A DNA stretch of 64,000 nt from DASQDN01 sp963844855 (GTDB lineage: Bacteria > Acidobacteriota > Terriglobia > Bryobacterales > Bryobacteraceae), in contig CAWJQP010000017.1 in NCBI GenBank assembly GCA_963844855.1, positions 20,045 through 84,044 of the forward strand, written 5' to 3'. Positions 9,285 through 20,225 of the stretch are shown here, piece after piece. Both the position numbers and the translations under genes were made by a program. Numbering within the stretch: position 1 is the stretch's first letter; every line of letters starts with the position of its first letter. The notes beneath the pieces are model-generated. The model ran no database searches. It was not told where the DNA came from and was given only the letters and a program-made list of their open reading frames with translations.

Positions 9285-10118
9285 ACGCCCGCCTCGAGCT
9301 TCGCTTCGAAGCATCTCTCCAGGGAACGAGGATGCGAGTCGGAACTCAGAATCCTCCATGGCGAGTCATTCGCGCATTCCCAGTGGCGGGTGGCGCGTCG
9401 CTTGTTCACCTCCATAATGTTTCCGGCGGAGTACTGGGTGGCGATTGCCTTTCCCTTGATGTCAAAGTTGAGTCGGCCGCCCAAGCGCAGATTACAACCA
9501 CGGGAGCGACACGAATCTATCGCCATCGGACAGATGCAAGATCGTCGGAGCAGCATACGTCCATCGCAGTCGCGCCGGAAGGTCTATTGGAGTATCTGCC
9601 CGACGCTCTGATTCCCTATGCAGAATCGCGTCATCGGCAGCGTACGGTCGTCACACTCGGAGACAGAGCGACATTCATCTGGTGGGAAGTGCTAGCTCCC
9701 GGCCGGCAAGCTATGGGCGAGGAGTTCGCTTTCGATAACTTGCATGTGGAGACGCAGGTTCGCACTCATGACCATCCGATCCTGCTCGAGAATTTCAATC
9801 TTGATCCGCGCTCAAGATCATTGCGATCCGTGGTCAGGCTAGGCGATTACGCGTATACTGCGAGTTTCTACGCATTCCAGGTCGGCCGACCCTTAATTGA
9901 ACTTCGTGAGCTCGAGTCACAACTATCGGAAATAGCTCGCGTCGAGTCTCATGCGGGTACGATATGGGGAGCGAGTGCGCTTGCCTCGGACGGCGTGATC
10001 GTACGAGGTCTGAGCGCCACGTCTCGCAATCTTGCCGGCCACGCTCGTCCGGTTTTGGGATACGGCGCGGCGTTTCCTCACCGGCGAGGAAGCCGTTCCC
10101 CCAAGAAAACTCAAGTAG
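9281..10118 (+). CDS. ureD: Urease accessory protein UreD, one frameshift near the 3' end
   Basis: The TTG at 9281 overlaps the ureF stop and opens directly into LNARLELRFEASLQGTR, the usual UreD N-terminus. The family core VHLHNVSGGVLGGDCL and TTTGATRIYRHR are present, then LLEYLPDALIPYAES. The frame opened at 9281 reads on to 10162 with an unfamiliar tail. The neighbouring frame gives FWDTARRFLTGEEAVPPRK and a stop at 10116-10118, a typical UreD C-terminus, so a one-base indel lies near 10040-10060. UreD is the scaffold that recruits UreF and UreG to apo-urease. The corrected stop also leaves room for an AGGAG ribosome-binding site before ureA. Confidence 0.85.
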
Positions 10119-10125
10119 GAGAACC

Positions 10126-10430
10126 ATGCACCTTACGCCTCGGGAGCAGGAGCGGCTTTTGATCTATGTGGCGGCCGATGTCGCGCGCAAGAGACGCGAG
10201 CGAGGTCTGCTGTTGAACTACCCTGAGGCCATCGCGATACTTTACCGCGGACATTCTCGAATGGGCCCGCGACGGAAAAACTGTGGCGGAGATCATGACG
10301 CTCGGAGCCACGGATCCTCACCGCGGCCGATGTCATGCCCGGCATCGCCGAGATGATCCACGAGGTTCAGGTCGAGGCGACATTTCCCGACGGCACGAAG
10401 CTGGTGACCGTGCACGATCCCATTCAGTGA
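10126..10430 (+). CDS. ureA: Urease subunit gamma, two one-base insertions
   Basis: The ATG at 10126 follows AGGAG. The first 39 codons read MHLTPREQERLLIYVAADVA onward, as in UreA. An extra base near 10241 breaks the frame. The +1 frame then gives ADILEWARDGKTVAEIM, a second extra base near 10312 breaks it again, and the third frame gives ADVMPGIAEMIHEVQVEATF and PDGTKLVTVHDPIQ with the stop at 10428-10430. Correcting both yields a 100-residue gamma subunit of normal length with all conserved blocks. As written, no full-length product can be made. Confidence 0.88.
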
Positions 10431-10438
10431 GGACCGAC

Positions 10439-10740
10439 ATGAAACCCGGCGAATATCTTCTTGCGAAGACGGCCGCATCGAGGCCAACATCGGCCGCCGG
10501 ACGGCAAAAATCGTCGTGCGGCATACGGGCGATCGTCCGGTCCAGATCGGCAGCCACTATCACTTCTTCGAGGTCAACAACGCGCTTGCAGTTCGATCGC
10601 GCCGCCGCGCGAGGCATGCGGCTCAATATCGCCGCCGGAACGTCCGTGCGATTCGAGCCGGGCGAAGAGAAGGAAGTCAGCTGGTTGAATTCGCCGGCGC
10701 GCGCCTCGTGCTCGGTCATCAGGGCAAGGGTAACCAATGA
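10439..10740 (+). CDS. ureB: Urease subunit beta, three one-base indels
   Basis: The ATG at 10439 lies 8 nt after the ureA stop. Fragments in successive frames are MKPGEYLLAK, then GRIEANIGRRTAKIVVRHTG with DRPVQIGSHYHFFEVNNAL, then FDRAAARGMRLNIAAGTSVR, then VEFAGARLVLGHQGKGNQ. The breaks fall near 10469 (base missing), 10591 (base extra) and 10679 (base missing). After correction the length is the usual 100-odd residues and SHYHFFEVN is intact. The stop overlaps the ureC ATG (ATGA). Loss of three reading frames without loss of any conserved residue is unusual for an old pseudogene. Confidence 0.85.
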
Positions 10741-12459
10741 GTCTGTAAATCCCGCGGCGCGTTTACGCCGATCTTTACGGCCCCACCACCGGCGACCGTG
10801 TCCGCCTGGCCGATACGGAACTGATCGTCGAGGTGGAAAAGGACTTCACGTCCTATGGCGACGAAATCACGTTCGGCGGAGGCAAAGTCATCCGCGATGG
10901 CATGGGCCAAACGGCCCGCGCGACACGCGCCGAAGGCGCGCTCGATCTGGTCATCACCAATGCGCTGATCATCGACCACTGGGGCATCGTCAAGGGCGAT
11001 ATCGGCGTCACGGATGGCCGCATCGTCAAGGTCGGCAAGGCGGGCAATCCGGACACCATGGCAGGAGTCGACCCCGAGCTGGTGGTGGGCGCCTCCACCG
11101 AGGTGATCGCCGGCGAAAACCTGATCGTGACGGCCGGCGGCATCGATAGCCACATCCACTTCATCTCGCCGCAGCAGATCTATGAGGCGCTTTCGAACGG
11201 CATCACGACGATGATCGGCGGCGGCACGGGCCCGGCGACGGGCACCAACGCCACCACCTGCACCCCAGGAGCGTGGAACATCGCCCGCATGCTGGAAGCG
11301 GCCGAAGCCTGGCCGATGAATTTCGGCTTTCTCGGCAAAGGCAATGCGTCTACCGAAGCGCCGCTGGAAGAGCGGTGCGGGCCGGCGCCTGCGGACTCAA
11401 ACTGCACGAGGATTGGGGCACGACGCCTGCCGCGATCGACACCTGTCTGCGGGTCGCCGACCAGTTACGACGTGCAGGTGGCGATCCACACCGACACGCA
11501 TCAACGAGGCCGGTTTTGTCGAAGATACGATCGCGGCGATCGCCGGGCGCACGATCCACACCTATCACACCGAAGGCGCCGGCGGCGGACATGCGCCGGA
11601 CATCATCCGCATCGCCGCGCTGCCGCATATCCTGCCCTCTTCCACCAATCCGACGCGTCCTTATACGGTCAACACGATCGCCGAGCATCTGGACATGCTG
11701 ATGGTCTGCCACCATCTCAACCCGCTGGTGCCGGAAGACGTGGCCTTTGCCGAAAGCCGCATCCGGCCCGAGACGATCGCCGCCGAAGATATTCTGCACG
11801 ACCTGGGCGTCTTCAGCATGATCTCCAGCGACTCGCAGGCGATGGGCCGGATCGGCGAAGTGGTGACACGGACCTGGCAAACGGCGCACAAGATGAAGGT
11901 GCAGCGCGGCGCGCTTGCCGGCAGGATTCCGCGCGCAACGACAACTTTCCGCGTCAAACGTTACGTCGCGAAGTACACCATCAATCCGGCGCTCACGCAC
12001 GGGATCGCGAGCGAGGTCGGCTCGATCGAGCCGGGCAAACTCGCGGACCTGGTGCTTTGGAAGCCGGCCTTGTTCGGCGTCAAGCCGGAGATCATCGTCA
12101 AAGGCGGCTTTATCGCCTGGAGCGTGATGGGTGACGCCAATGCGTCCATCCCGACGCCGCAGCCCGTCCTCTACCGCCCGATGTTCGGCTCATTCGGCGG
12201 GGCGACGGCGGCCACGTCGCTCACATTCGTCTCGCGCAAGCTCCGCTCGAGTGCGGGCATCCAGAAGCTGCATTCGGAAGACAAGCAGTGGCTGTGCGCA
12301 ATTGCCGCGACCATCGGCAAGAGGGACATGGTTCACAACGCCGCGACGCCGCGCATCGAGGTCGATCCCGAGACTTACGAGGTTCGCGCGGATGGCGAGT
12401 TGCTGACGTGCGAGCCGGCCAGGGAACTGCCCCTCGCACAACGATACTTCCTTTTCTGA
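10737..12459 (+). CDS. ureC: Urease subunit alpha (catalytic), with an early stop codon and several frameshifts
   Basis: The ATG at 10737 overlaps the ureB stop. Codon 4 is TAA where relatives have Lys (MSLK-IPRRVYADLYGPTTGD), so one base change would restore it. The nickel ligands are present: the His-X-His pair at 11151-11159, the carbamylated Lys codon at 11399-11401 inside GLKLHEDWG, His in VAIHTDT, His in TYHTEGAGGGHAPD, MVCHHLNP, and Asp in MISSDSQAMGR. The reading frame changes near 11350-11375, 11462 and 11503. A short compensated shift near 11925-11955 replaces the usual ARNDNFRVKRY lead-in by PRATTTFRVKRY. The C-terminus ends AQRYFLF, as expected. It hydrolyses urea to ammonia and carbamate in the cytoplasm, if functional. 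Confidence 0.9.
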
Positions 12460-12476
12460 GGCGAGACGTAGAACAT

Positions 12477-13167
12477 ATGAGAGCATATCGCGTCGGCATC
12501 GCGGGTCCCGTAGGCAGCGGCAAGACCGCTTTGGTGGACCAACTGAGCAGACAGCTGTGGCCACGGGTGAATCTCGCCGTCGTAACCAACGACATCTACA
12601 CCAAAGAGGATGCGGAGTTCCTGATGCGTCAAGGCACGCTTCCACTGGATCGAATCCGAGGCGTCGAAACCGGCGGATGCCCGCACGCCGCCATCCGCGA
12701 AGATGCTTCGATGAATATCGAGGCCATCGAGGACTTGGAAGCGGCGCATCCCGGCATCGAACTGATCTTCGTCGAAAGCGGCGGCGACAACCTTGCGGCC
12801 GCTTTCAGCCCGGAACTCGTGGACACTTCGATTTATGTGATCGACGTGTCCGGAGGCGACAAGATCCCGCGGAAGGGCGGGCCTGGAATCCGTCGCAGCG
12901 GATTGCTGGTGATCAACAAGATCGATCTGGCGCCCATGTCGGCGCTTCCCTCGAAGTGATGGATCGGGATGCGCGCACGCATGCGCGGCGACCGGCCATT
13001 CGTGTTCACCAATATGAAGACCGGGCGAGGGTGTGCAGGAAGTCGTGGAATGGCTGAATCGAAAGCGGGCCAAGGGCCTCACCGCATCCGGGACGCCGCC
13101 AATCATCCCTCACTCGCACAGCCACGACGAGACGATGAGCACACATCACGCAGCGGCCAATCGCTGA
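12477..13167 (+). CDS. ureG: Urease accessory GTPase UreG, frameshifted in the 3' third
   Basis: The ATG at 12477 opens MRAYRVGIAGPVGSGKTALV, with the P-loop GPVGSGKT. The metal-binding CPH motif is in VETGGCPHAAIREDASMN, followed by ESGGDNLAAAFSPELVD and the G4-type NKIDLAP. The frame breaks near 12937, and the remaining pieces (VGASLEVMDRDA, RMRGDRPFVFTNMKTG, VQEVVEWLNRKRAKG) lie in other frames. They lead to a His-rich tail (HSHSHDE) and a stop at 13165-13167. UreG uses GTP to insert nickel into urease with UreD and UreF. No ureE is seen nearby; the short His-rich tail might partly stand in for a nickel store, which is speculation. Confidence 0.87.
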
Positions 13168-13203
13168 GCCAGGCATGGCCAGCTCCGCACTAGGCGCGGC
13201 CGA

Positions 13204-13904
13204 TTAGACGCTGAGGTGAGCGCGAACAACGTCGTCCGTCAGATCGCCGATGGCGCCCGCAGCCACGCGCCGGCCCTTGTCGAGGATGCAGAACTCGCTC
13301 GCAACCCTTCGCGCAAAGGGGAGCTTCTGCTCTACCAAAAGGACCGTGAGGCCCGCCTCCTTGTTCAGCCGCAGCACGATATCTCCGATCTCGTGCACGA
13401 TGTTGGGCTGAATGCCCTCCGTAGGCTCGTCGAGAATCAGTAGCTTCGGCTCCAGCACCAAGGCGCGACCGATCGCGAGTTGCTGCTGTTGGCCGCCGGA
13501 TAAGTCGCCGCCGCGCCGGTTCAGCATTTTCTTCAGCACCGGAAACAAATCGAAATGTGGTCCGGGAACCGACTTGGGCCCGCCCTCCCGGATCCCGAGA
13601 CCGATCCGCAGATTCTCCTCGACAGTGAGCTGCGGAAAGATTCCCGGCCCTGCGGCACATAACCGATGCCGATCCTGGCGCGTTGCTCGGCCGGGCGTTT
13701 CGCCAGATCGATGCCATCGAACTCGATGCTCCCGAGTGCGTGGGCTGAAGACCCATGACGCATTTCAGCAGCGTGGTCTTGCCCATCCCGTTCCGGCCCA
13801 TCAGGCACATGCGCGAACCCGGCGGAACATCGAGATCGATGTCCCACAACGTGTGGCTGCTGCCGTAAAACTGATTCAGAGCCTTGAATTGCCAGCACGT
13901 TCAC
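13204..13904 (-). CDS. urtE: Urea ABC transporter ATP-binding subunit UrtE, frame-disrupted
   Basis: The GTG at 13904 overlaps the urtD stop (GTGA). The Walker A motif is GRNGMGKTTLLKCVMGLQP. The ABC signature is LSGGQQQQLAIGRALVLEP, and Walker B is LLILDEPTEGIQPNIVHEIG. The C-terminal half (13204-13548) is one clean frame ending DVVRAHLSV. The N-terminal half needs at least three one-base corrections (frame changes near 13870, 13740 and 13640). The QPNIVHEIG block after Walker B separates UrtE from generic LivF-type proteins. It converges on ureG with about 36 nt between stops. It would power urea import with UrtD. Confidence 0.82.
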
Positions 13905-14659
13905 TCTCCCAGATAGACTTCTGAGACGCGCGGATCGCTCTGAACCTTGTCCAAGTTCCCTCCGCGAGAACGCTGCCTTCATGGAGCACGATTACCCGCC
14001 TGGCGATCGAACGGACGAAGGCCATGTCATGTTCCACGACTACAACCGAATGCTCTCCCGCGAGCGATTACAGCAGCTCCGCGGTGCGCTCGATCTCCTG
14101 CGGCGTCATGCCCGCGACAGGCTCATCGACCAGAAGCAGTTCGGGATCCTGCATCAGCAGCATGCCGATTTCGAGCCATTGCTTCTGGCCGTGAGCGAGA
14201 ATTCGCGCCAGCGAGTTCTCTTGCTCGGTCAGACCGATGATGCTGGAGCACCTGCGTCGATTCGCTCCTGCTGCAGCACCGGAGATGCGCGCCCGCAACG
14301 TCGCCAAGAAACGATCGCTTGCCCGCCAGCGCCAGTTCCAGGTTTTCGAAGACAGTCAACTGCTCGAACACAGTCGGCTTCTGGAATTTGCGGCCGATGC
14401 CGGCGGCGACGATCTCCGCTTCAGAGAGCTTCAGCAAGATCGATGTATGCTGCCGAAGCAAGCTGTTCCTGAATCGGGTCGCGTCTTGCCGGTAATGACA
14501 TCCATCATGGTGGTTTTCCCGGCGCCGTTCGGCCCGATGATGCAGAGCAACTCCCCTGGATCGACGTAGCAGCGAGAGCTCGTTCAGAGCCTTGAAACCA
14601 TCGAAGCTGACCGTCACGTCTTCCAGATAAAGGCGCTTGTTATCGTCAGGTTTCTTCAT
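13901..14659 (-). CDS. urtD: Urea ABC transporter ATP-binding subunit UrtD, frame-disrupted
   Basis: The start ATG at 14659 opens MKKPDDNKRLYLEDVTVSF and continues DGFKALNELSL, a typical UrtD N-terminus. In the next frame Walker A reads GPNGAGKTTMMDVITGKTRP. The UrtD-type signature LAHGQKQWLEIGMLLMQDPE and Walker B LLLVDEPVAGMTPQEIE follow in a third frame, then VEHDMAFVRSIARRVIVLHE in another. At least four one-base indels separate these blocks. The stop at 13901-13903 overlaps the urtE start. The AHGQKQWLE form is characteristic of urea rather than branched-chain amino-acid transporters. Confidence 0.82.
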
Positions 14660-14687
14660 TCGCGCCCTTGCTTTACGTCGCGGAATC

Positions 14688-15789
14688 TCAAGTCCGGACA
14701 ATCACCGCCGCGGCAAGAAACAGCGTCACAAGCACGAACAGCGCGCCCAGGCGAACAGCCAGATCTCAGGGAAGGCGCCCGTCAGGTAGGTCTTCGCATA
14801 GTTCACGAGCACCGCGCCCAGAATCGCGCCATAGAGCGTGCCTCGTCCTCCGACGGCGACCCAGATCACGGCTTCGATGGAATTGATCGGCGCGAACTCA
14901 CTCGGGTTGATAATGCCGACTTGTGGCACGTAAAGCGCGCCTGCGATACCCGCAATTGCGGCGGAAAACACAAACGCCCACAGCTTGAACGACTCCACAG
15001 GATATCCAAGAAACCGCGTCCGGCTTTCCGCATCTCGAATCGCGCGCAGCACCCGCCCCGCCCGCGATTGCACAAGAGCCCGGCAAGCGAGGTAACTCCA
15101 TGCCAGCGCAACGATTGTGGACATCAGCAATAGCGCCACCCGCGTGCTGTCCGCTTGCAGGTCGAAGCCCAGAATGTCTTTGAAATCAGTGAAGCCGTTG
15201 TTGCCGCCGAATCCCATATCATTGCGGAAGAACGCGAGCATCAGCGCCTGCGTAAGCGCCTGCGTAATGATCGAAAAATAAACGCCGGTAACACGGGACC
15301 GAAATGCGAGCCATCCGAACACAAACGCCAGAGGCGACGGGACCGATCAACCATCATCGAAAAGCGCAAACGCGAAGTTATCGAATCCATACCAGAACCA
15401 GGGCAGCGACTTCCAGTTCAAGAAAGACCATGAAGTCCGGCAGAATCGGATCGCCATACACTCCCCGCTCGACCGATTTGGCGCATCAGGTACATACCCA
15501 TCGCGTAGCCGCCGAACGAGAAGAAAGCGGCGTGGCCCAGGCTGAGAATTCCGCAGTAACCCCAGATCAAGTCGACCGCCAACGCCAGCATCCCGTAACA
15601 GAGATACTTGCCGATCAGGGTCATTCCATAGCTCGAGAGACAAATGTAGCGGCGAGGTTCGGGCACCAGCTAGATTGAGAAGGGACCGATACACGCGAAG
15701 GCGAGAACCGCCATCAGAATGAGCAGGGCAGTGTGGGCCTGGTCGATCGCTCGATGGATTGCCTTCCAGCCAAAGGGAAACAGCATCAT
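14688..15789 (-). CDS. urtC: Urea ABC transporter permease UrtC, frame-disrupted
   Basis: The start at ATG 15789 (a second ATG follows immediately) has GGAGGA just upstream. The protein is a LivM-like multi-span permease. The first segment (MMLFPFGWKAIHRAIDQAHT) is followed in another frame by LIGKYLCYGMLALAVDLIWG and YCGILSLGHAAFFSFGGYAM. A third frame from about 15322 carries RSRVTGVYFSIITQALTQAL, MGFGGNNGFTDFKDILGFDL and VGGRGTLYGAILGAVLVNYA. The GGNNGFTDFK block is typical of UrtC. Breaks lie near 15670, 15490, 15320 and 14740. The exact 3' end is uncertain because of the last shift; a stop in one frame is at 14688. Confidence 0.8.
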
Positions 15790-17450
15790 TTGTCCTCCGC
15801 CGCGCGCCCGGTCTGGCGGGAACAGGCCGCGTGGCCGGCCTGAATGAAGAGAATCAGCGCCAGCGAGCACCAGAATCTTAGCCAGGACCGCTCCTGCCCA
15901 TGGCTCCAGCAGATTGTTGACGATTCCCATCGACATGCCACCAATCAGTGAGCCCCAAAGATTCCCGACACCGCCGAACACTACCACCATGAACGAGTCG
16001 ATGATGTAGGCTTGGCCGAGGTTCGGCCCTACGTTAGTCAACTGGCTCAGCGCAACGCCGGCCACACCGGCGATGCCGGACCCGAGGCCGAAGGTCATCG
16101 CATCTACCCACTCGGTTCGAATTCCCATCGCCTTCGCCATGGACCGGTTCTGCGAAACCGCGCGGATGTCGAGGCCGAGCGTGTGCGCTTGATCACCAGC
16201 AGACGAGTGCGAAACACGATCAGTGAAAAGATAACGATGTAGAGGCGGTTGTAAGTGATCGCCAACGCGTCGTTGACTCGCAACGACCCACTCATCCAAT
16301 CCGGCGTGACAACGGACCGGTTCAATGCCGAAAAGATCGAGCGCACCGACTGTTGCAGGATCGAGACTGACGCCGAAAGTCGCAAGCAGCGTCTCGAGCG
16401 GTCGACCGTACAGGAAGCGGATGATCGTCCGCTCCATCACACGCCCGTGGCCCGGCGACAAGAAAAGCCGCCGGAATAGCCACTAGAATGGACATTCCGA
16501 TGTGCTCCGGGCATCGCGGTCTGCACCGCATAGGTTGTATATGCGCCGAGCATCATCAACTCCCCATGCGCCATGTTGATGACACCGACACTCCAAACGT
16601 GATCGCCAGGCCAATGGCGACCAGGACCAGCACAGAACCCAGACTCAGGCCGAAGAACAACGTTTCGATGGCCGGAATAGAACGTACGCCAGCTGTCTAT
16701 AGTTGAGACCGCCGCTGCCGCTGCCTTGCGAATTTCTTCATCTGCTTCAGCAAAGCTTCCATCCTCAGTGCGTTCGGTCAACGACGCGAGCCTGTTCCGC
16801 ACATCTTGGCTGACGCTCGTGCTGAGTGTTCGGATGGCCTCAAGACGCGCGCTTCTATCGGACCCGTCAAGAGCCGCAACTGCCAACGCCGTCGCAATTT
16901 CTTTTTTGACGTTCTTGTCAGACTCAACACTGCTTCGCTCGCGCAGCAAAGCGAGAGTCGAATCGTCAAGCGACTTCGCCAACGAGCGGACAGGCTTCGA
17001 GACGCACCGCTGGGTCTGGACTCGACAAAGCGAATCGCGCTACGGTCGTCCGGAGCACACTCCTCAGACTGTTATTGGTACCGATTGCTGTGAGATGATT
17101 CCGAGGGCGCCGATCCTGCTTCCTTCAATGAAATCGGATCCAGCAGAAAGCGTGGATCGTCATCTGTGTTTCTTTACAAGGAAAACCTTCTCGTCGGCGT
17201 TCCGGTAGCAAAGGCGATCTTCAAGGAATGCCATCAATACTGCGCGAAGACTACGATGACCAGCCTCCCCAAGTCGCTCAACGATACTTCCCTTGTCCGC
17301 ATATGTCGCGTTGCGCAACTCGCCCAGGGCTGAGAGGAAACTCGCGTCATCCTGACCTGAGCGGGTTGCTGCTGGGCGTGCAAAAGAGCAGCGCCCCAAA
17401 GGGTGAGAAGCAGCGGTAGCCTCCTCCCACACCATTGGATAGTTTCTCAT
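15786..17450 (-). CDS. urtB: Urea ABC transporter permease UrtB, frame-disrupted
   Basis: The start ATG at 17450 shares a base with the urtA stop (TAATG). UrtB has a long extracytoplasmic N-terminal region before its LivH-like membrane domain, and this is seen here: FLSALGELRNATYADKGSIV, LLRERSSVESDKNVKKEIAT and RLASLTERTEDGSFAEADEE, then the first membrane span near 16680 and GVINMAHGELMMLGAYTTYA. The C-terminal half contains MGIRTEWVDAMTFGLGSGIA, GVALSQLTNVGPNLGQAYII and FGGVGNLWGSLIGG. Frame changes occur near 17165, 16980, 16650, 16460, 16200 and 15880, the densest damage in the island. The stop overlaps the urtC start. Confidence 0.8.
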
Positions 17451-18737
17451 TATTTGTAGTTTTGTCCTGAGCACTTTTTGGTCGTCTTATTGTAGTTTCC
17501 GCAGTTCAGCGTCACCCAATCCGCCTCAATGTTCTTGCTGCCCGGCAGAAAATCGGACCATGCGTCGCCGGGAACGGGCCCTGCGGATTTCCAGACGACA
17601 TTGAACTGGCCATCCGCCTTGACTTCGCCAATCAGTACAGGTTTAGTGATGTGATGGTTGGGCAGCATCTTGGCGACACCGCCTGTCAGGTTGGGCGTTT
17701 CCAGACCGGGAAGGGCGGCGATGACCTTGTTCACATCTGTGGTCTTGGCTTTCTCGACGGCCTTCACCCAAAGATTGAAGCCGACATAGTGGGCTTCCAT
17801 CGGGTCGTTGGTGGTGCGTTTGTTGTTCTTGATGAACGCGCGCCATTGTGTGATGAACGCCTTATTCGCGGGAGTGTTGACGCTCTGGAAGTAGTTCCAC
17901 GCAGCCAAGGTGACCGACCAGCGGCTTGGTATCGACGCCGGACAGCTCTTCCTCGCCCACAGAAAAGGCGATCACCGGGATGTCTTCCGCGGAGACTTTC
18001 TGGTTGCCAAGTTCCTTGTAAAACGGCACGTTGGCATCGCCATTGATAGTGGACACAACGGCCGTCTTCTTGCCAGCCGAGCCGAACCGCTTGATGGCGG
18101 CAACGCGCGTCTGCCAATCGGAATGACCGAATGGCGTGTAGTTGATCGAGATATCCGCCGCTGCTACACCCTTAGACAGCAGGTACGCCTCGAGGATCTT
18201 GTTCGTGGTGCGTGGATAGACGTAATCGGTGCCTTCCAAGACCCACCGCTTCACGCCAACTTCTTTCATCAGGTAATCCACTGCAGGGATCGCCTGCTGG
18301 TTGGGAGCGGCCCCGGTGTAGATAACGTTCTTCGACGACTCTTCACCTTCGTACTGAACCGGGTAGAAGAGTAGGCCATTGTTCTTCTCAAAGACCGGCA
18401 GCACAGACTTGCGCGAGACAGAGGTCCAGCAGCCGAACACGACGGAGACCTTGTCTTTCTCGAGCAGCTGCGCCGCCTTCTCCGCAAATCGCGGCCAGTC
18501 TGACGCCGGATCTACCACGACGGCCTGCAGCTTCTTGCCGAGCAGTCCGCCCTTTTTGTTCTGGGCGTCGATCATCATCAGGATGGTGTCCTTCAGCGTG
18601 GTTTCGCTGATGGCCATCGTGCCTGAAAGCGAATGCAGCACGCCCACTTTGATCGTGTCCTGGGCTGCGGCGGGTCGGGAAAAGACACCGCCCGCGACCA
18701 GGAGACTAGCAGACAAACAGAAGTTTCTACGTTTCAT
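17450..18737 (-). CDS. urtA: Urea ABC transporter substrate-binding protein UrtA, one frameshift
   Basis: The ATG at 18737 opens a signal peptide (MKRRNFCLSASLLVAGGVFS) with a twin-arginine-like start but a weak consensus. The mature part begins IKVGVLHSLSGTMAISETTL, the classic UrtA opening. YPVQYEGEESSKNVIYTGAA, KRWVLEGTDYVYPRTTNK and NYTPFGHSDWQTRVAAIKRF are strongly conserved urea-binding-protein blocks. A single shift near 17905 separates 277 clean residues from a clean C-terminal part (NYFQSVNTPANKAFITQW to KKCSGQNYK). Corrected length is about 428 residues, normal for the family. It is the periplasmic receptor feeding UrtB/UrtC. Confidence 0.9.
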
Positions 18738-18785
18738 GATCGGGATCCTTTATATGAGTTGAAGTGCCGTTGAGCCGATATGCTC

Positions 18786-19912
18786 TTACATCTGGATCTG
18801 AAGGCCGACTCCCGCCTGCCAGAAATCGGTTCTGCCTCGGTTGAAATCTGTGTTTCGATAGAACGTCATCACGCGCGCGTTGAACTCCTTGATCAGGTAG
18901 TTGACATTGAATTCGGTGGTTTTCTGGTTGTAGCTCGGGGCAGTGCCGTGCGTGAAATCCGCTTTCGCGTACTTGCCGAGAAGTTGGATCCTGCCCGGCG
19001 CCGACTGCATTCGGCAGAATGTAGGCCGCCAGACCATAGGCGCCCTGGCTCTTGCCGATACGCCGGGTCGTAACCGCCGAGCCCGTTGTAGTTGGCGTAC
19101 TCAGCTTCAAGCGTGATCACTCCGGCGTTTGCGCAGTTTCCGCTCCATCAGGAAATCGACTGTCGTTGCCGTATTGCCGGATTGAACCTGAGTTGCGCCG
19201 GCGATGGCGAGCAGGTTCTTCGCGCCGTAGTAGGTGCTGTTCAGGTAGTAGCCTTCCTCCGCATCCCAGAAATCGATCTGCACACGCGCGGCGCCAATCA
19301 CCTCGGGCCTGCCGGTTGCGGTCTGGCCATCGAAAGCGCCTACAGAGACCTTGATCTTCTTCGCAAAGTCGCCCCAATAAACAACGCCGTTGTCGCGGCC
19401 CTGGAAAATAAACGGATGTCCGTTCTGGATGCCGTCCTGGTAAACACCCCAATGATTGTTGTAATAGGGGCCGGCCAAGTTAGCGCGATCGCTTGGTGGC
19501 AGAAAGCGGCCTGCCCAGATATTGAATTTGGGGTTTAGTTCGATGCGCGCCACGGCGTCCAGAACGTTCACATTATTTGATTGCTGTTGTACTCCGTGTT
19601 GAACATGAACTTGATCTTTTCGGTGACGGGTCCGTTCACATACAGCCGGACACTTTCGAGAGGAAAACGGTCGGAAGCTTCCCCTTCGTCCGGTTGATTG
19701 TGTACGTAGGCGGTTCTGAGTCCAGCCCCAACAGTTACTGGGCCAAGGTTAAGTTGCGCCTCTGCAGGCAGAGTGAGAGCAAGCACGCACAGGAAGAGGG
19801 GCGTGCCGGAGATCAAGTATCCGCCGACTCGCTTACGCGCTCGGACGTCCACATCCGCAAACCGTCTCAGTTGATGAAAGCTGTTGTCATCGAAGTTCCT
19901 CGTCACGTTCAT
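18786..19912 (-). CDS. Putative outer-membrane porin linked to urea uptake, frame-disrupted
   Basis: I place the start at ATG 19912 because GGAG precedes it. A hydrophobic export signal (GTPLFLCVLALTLPAEAQL) then lies at about residues 33-51. The remainder has alternating beta-strand patterns (VGAGLRTAYVHNQPDEGE, GRFLPPSDRANLAGPYYNN, GAFDGQTATGRPEVIGAARV, EFNVNYLIKEFNARVMTFYR) and ends in a short amphipathic strand, GVGLQIQM. This resembles a phosphate-selective-porin-like or alginate-export-like barrel. Frame changes lie near 19570, 19130 and 19040. Lying 48 nt upstream of urtA on the same strand, it probably lets urea through the outer membrane; that role is inference. Confidence 0.65.
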
Positions 19913-20225
19913 CGTCTCCAAAAGAGGCCGTAATGCGGCCGCGGGAAGCAAGCCGACGCCGGAAAATGGTTTTTGAAGCGTAAAACTGAGGCGACTGGGC
20001 CGGAACTCACCTGGAATGAAAGGGAGTTGATGCCGCTTAGCAAGGAGCGGCAGATAATAAAGCGAACGCAAGCTGCGCTAATTACTGCGACTAATAGCCG
20101 TTATGTTGTTGAAGTCTATCACGCCATTCTTCTGACCTGAATCACAATTTCTGATAGCCTGCCAAAAGGAACATTTATGCTCGGTAGAATAACGACAAAA
20201 AAGCATCGGCTTGTTCCGAAAATAC
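19913..20225. other. Intergenic stretch between porin gene and IS110-type element
   Basis: It should hold the promoter of the porin-urtA-urtE run and the right end of the IS110-type element. I found no clear -35/-10 pair, no operator-like palindrome and no gene. Confidence 0.4.

Noticed and set aside
10746..10748. Recoding (for example by a suppressor tRNA) of the TAA in ureC
   Set aside because: No supporting element was seen, and a single base error or mutation explains it more simply.
13151..13200. Short inverted repeat between ureG and urtE as a bidirectional terminator
   Set aside because: Only about five base pairs with no T-run on either strand.
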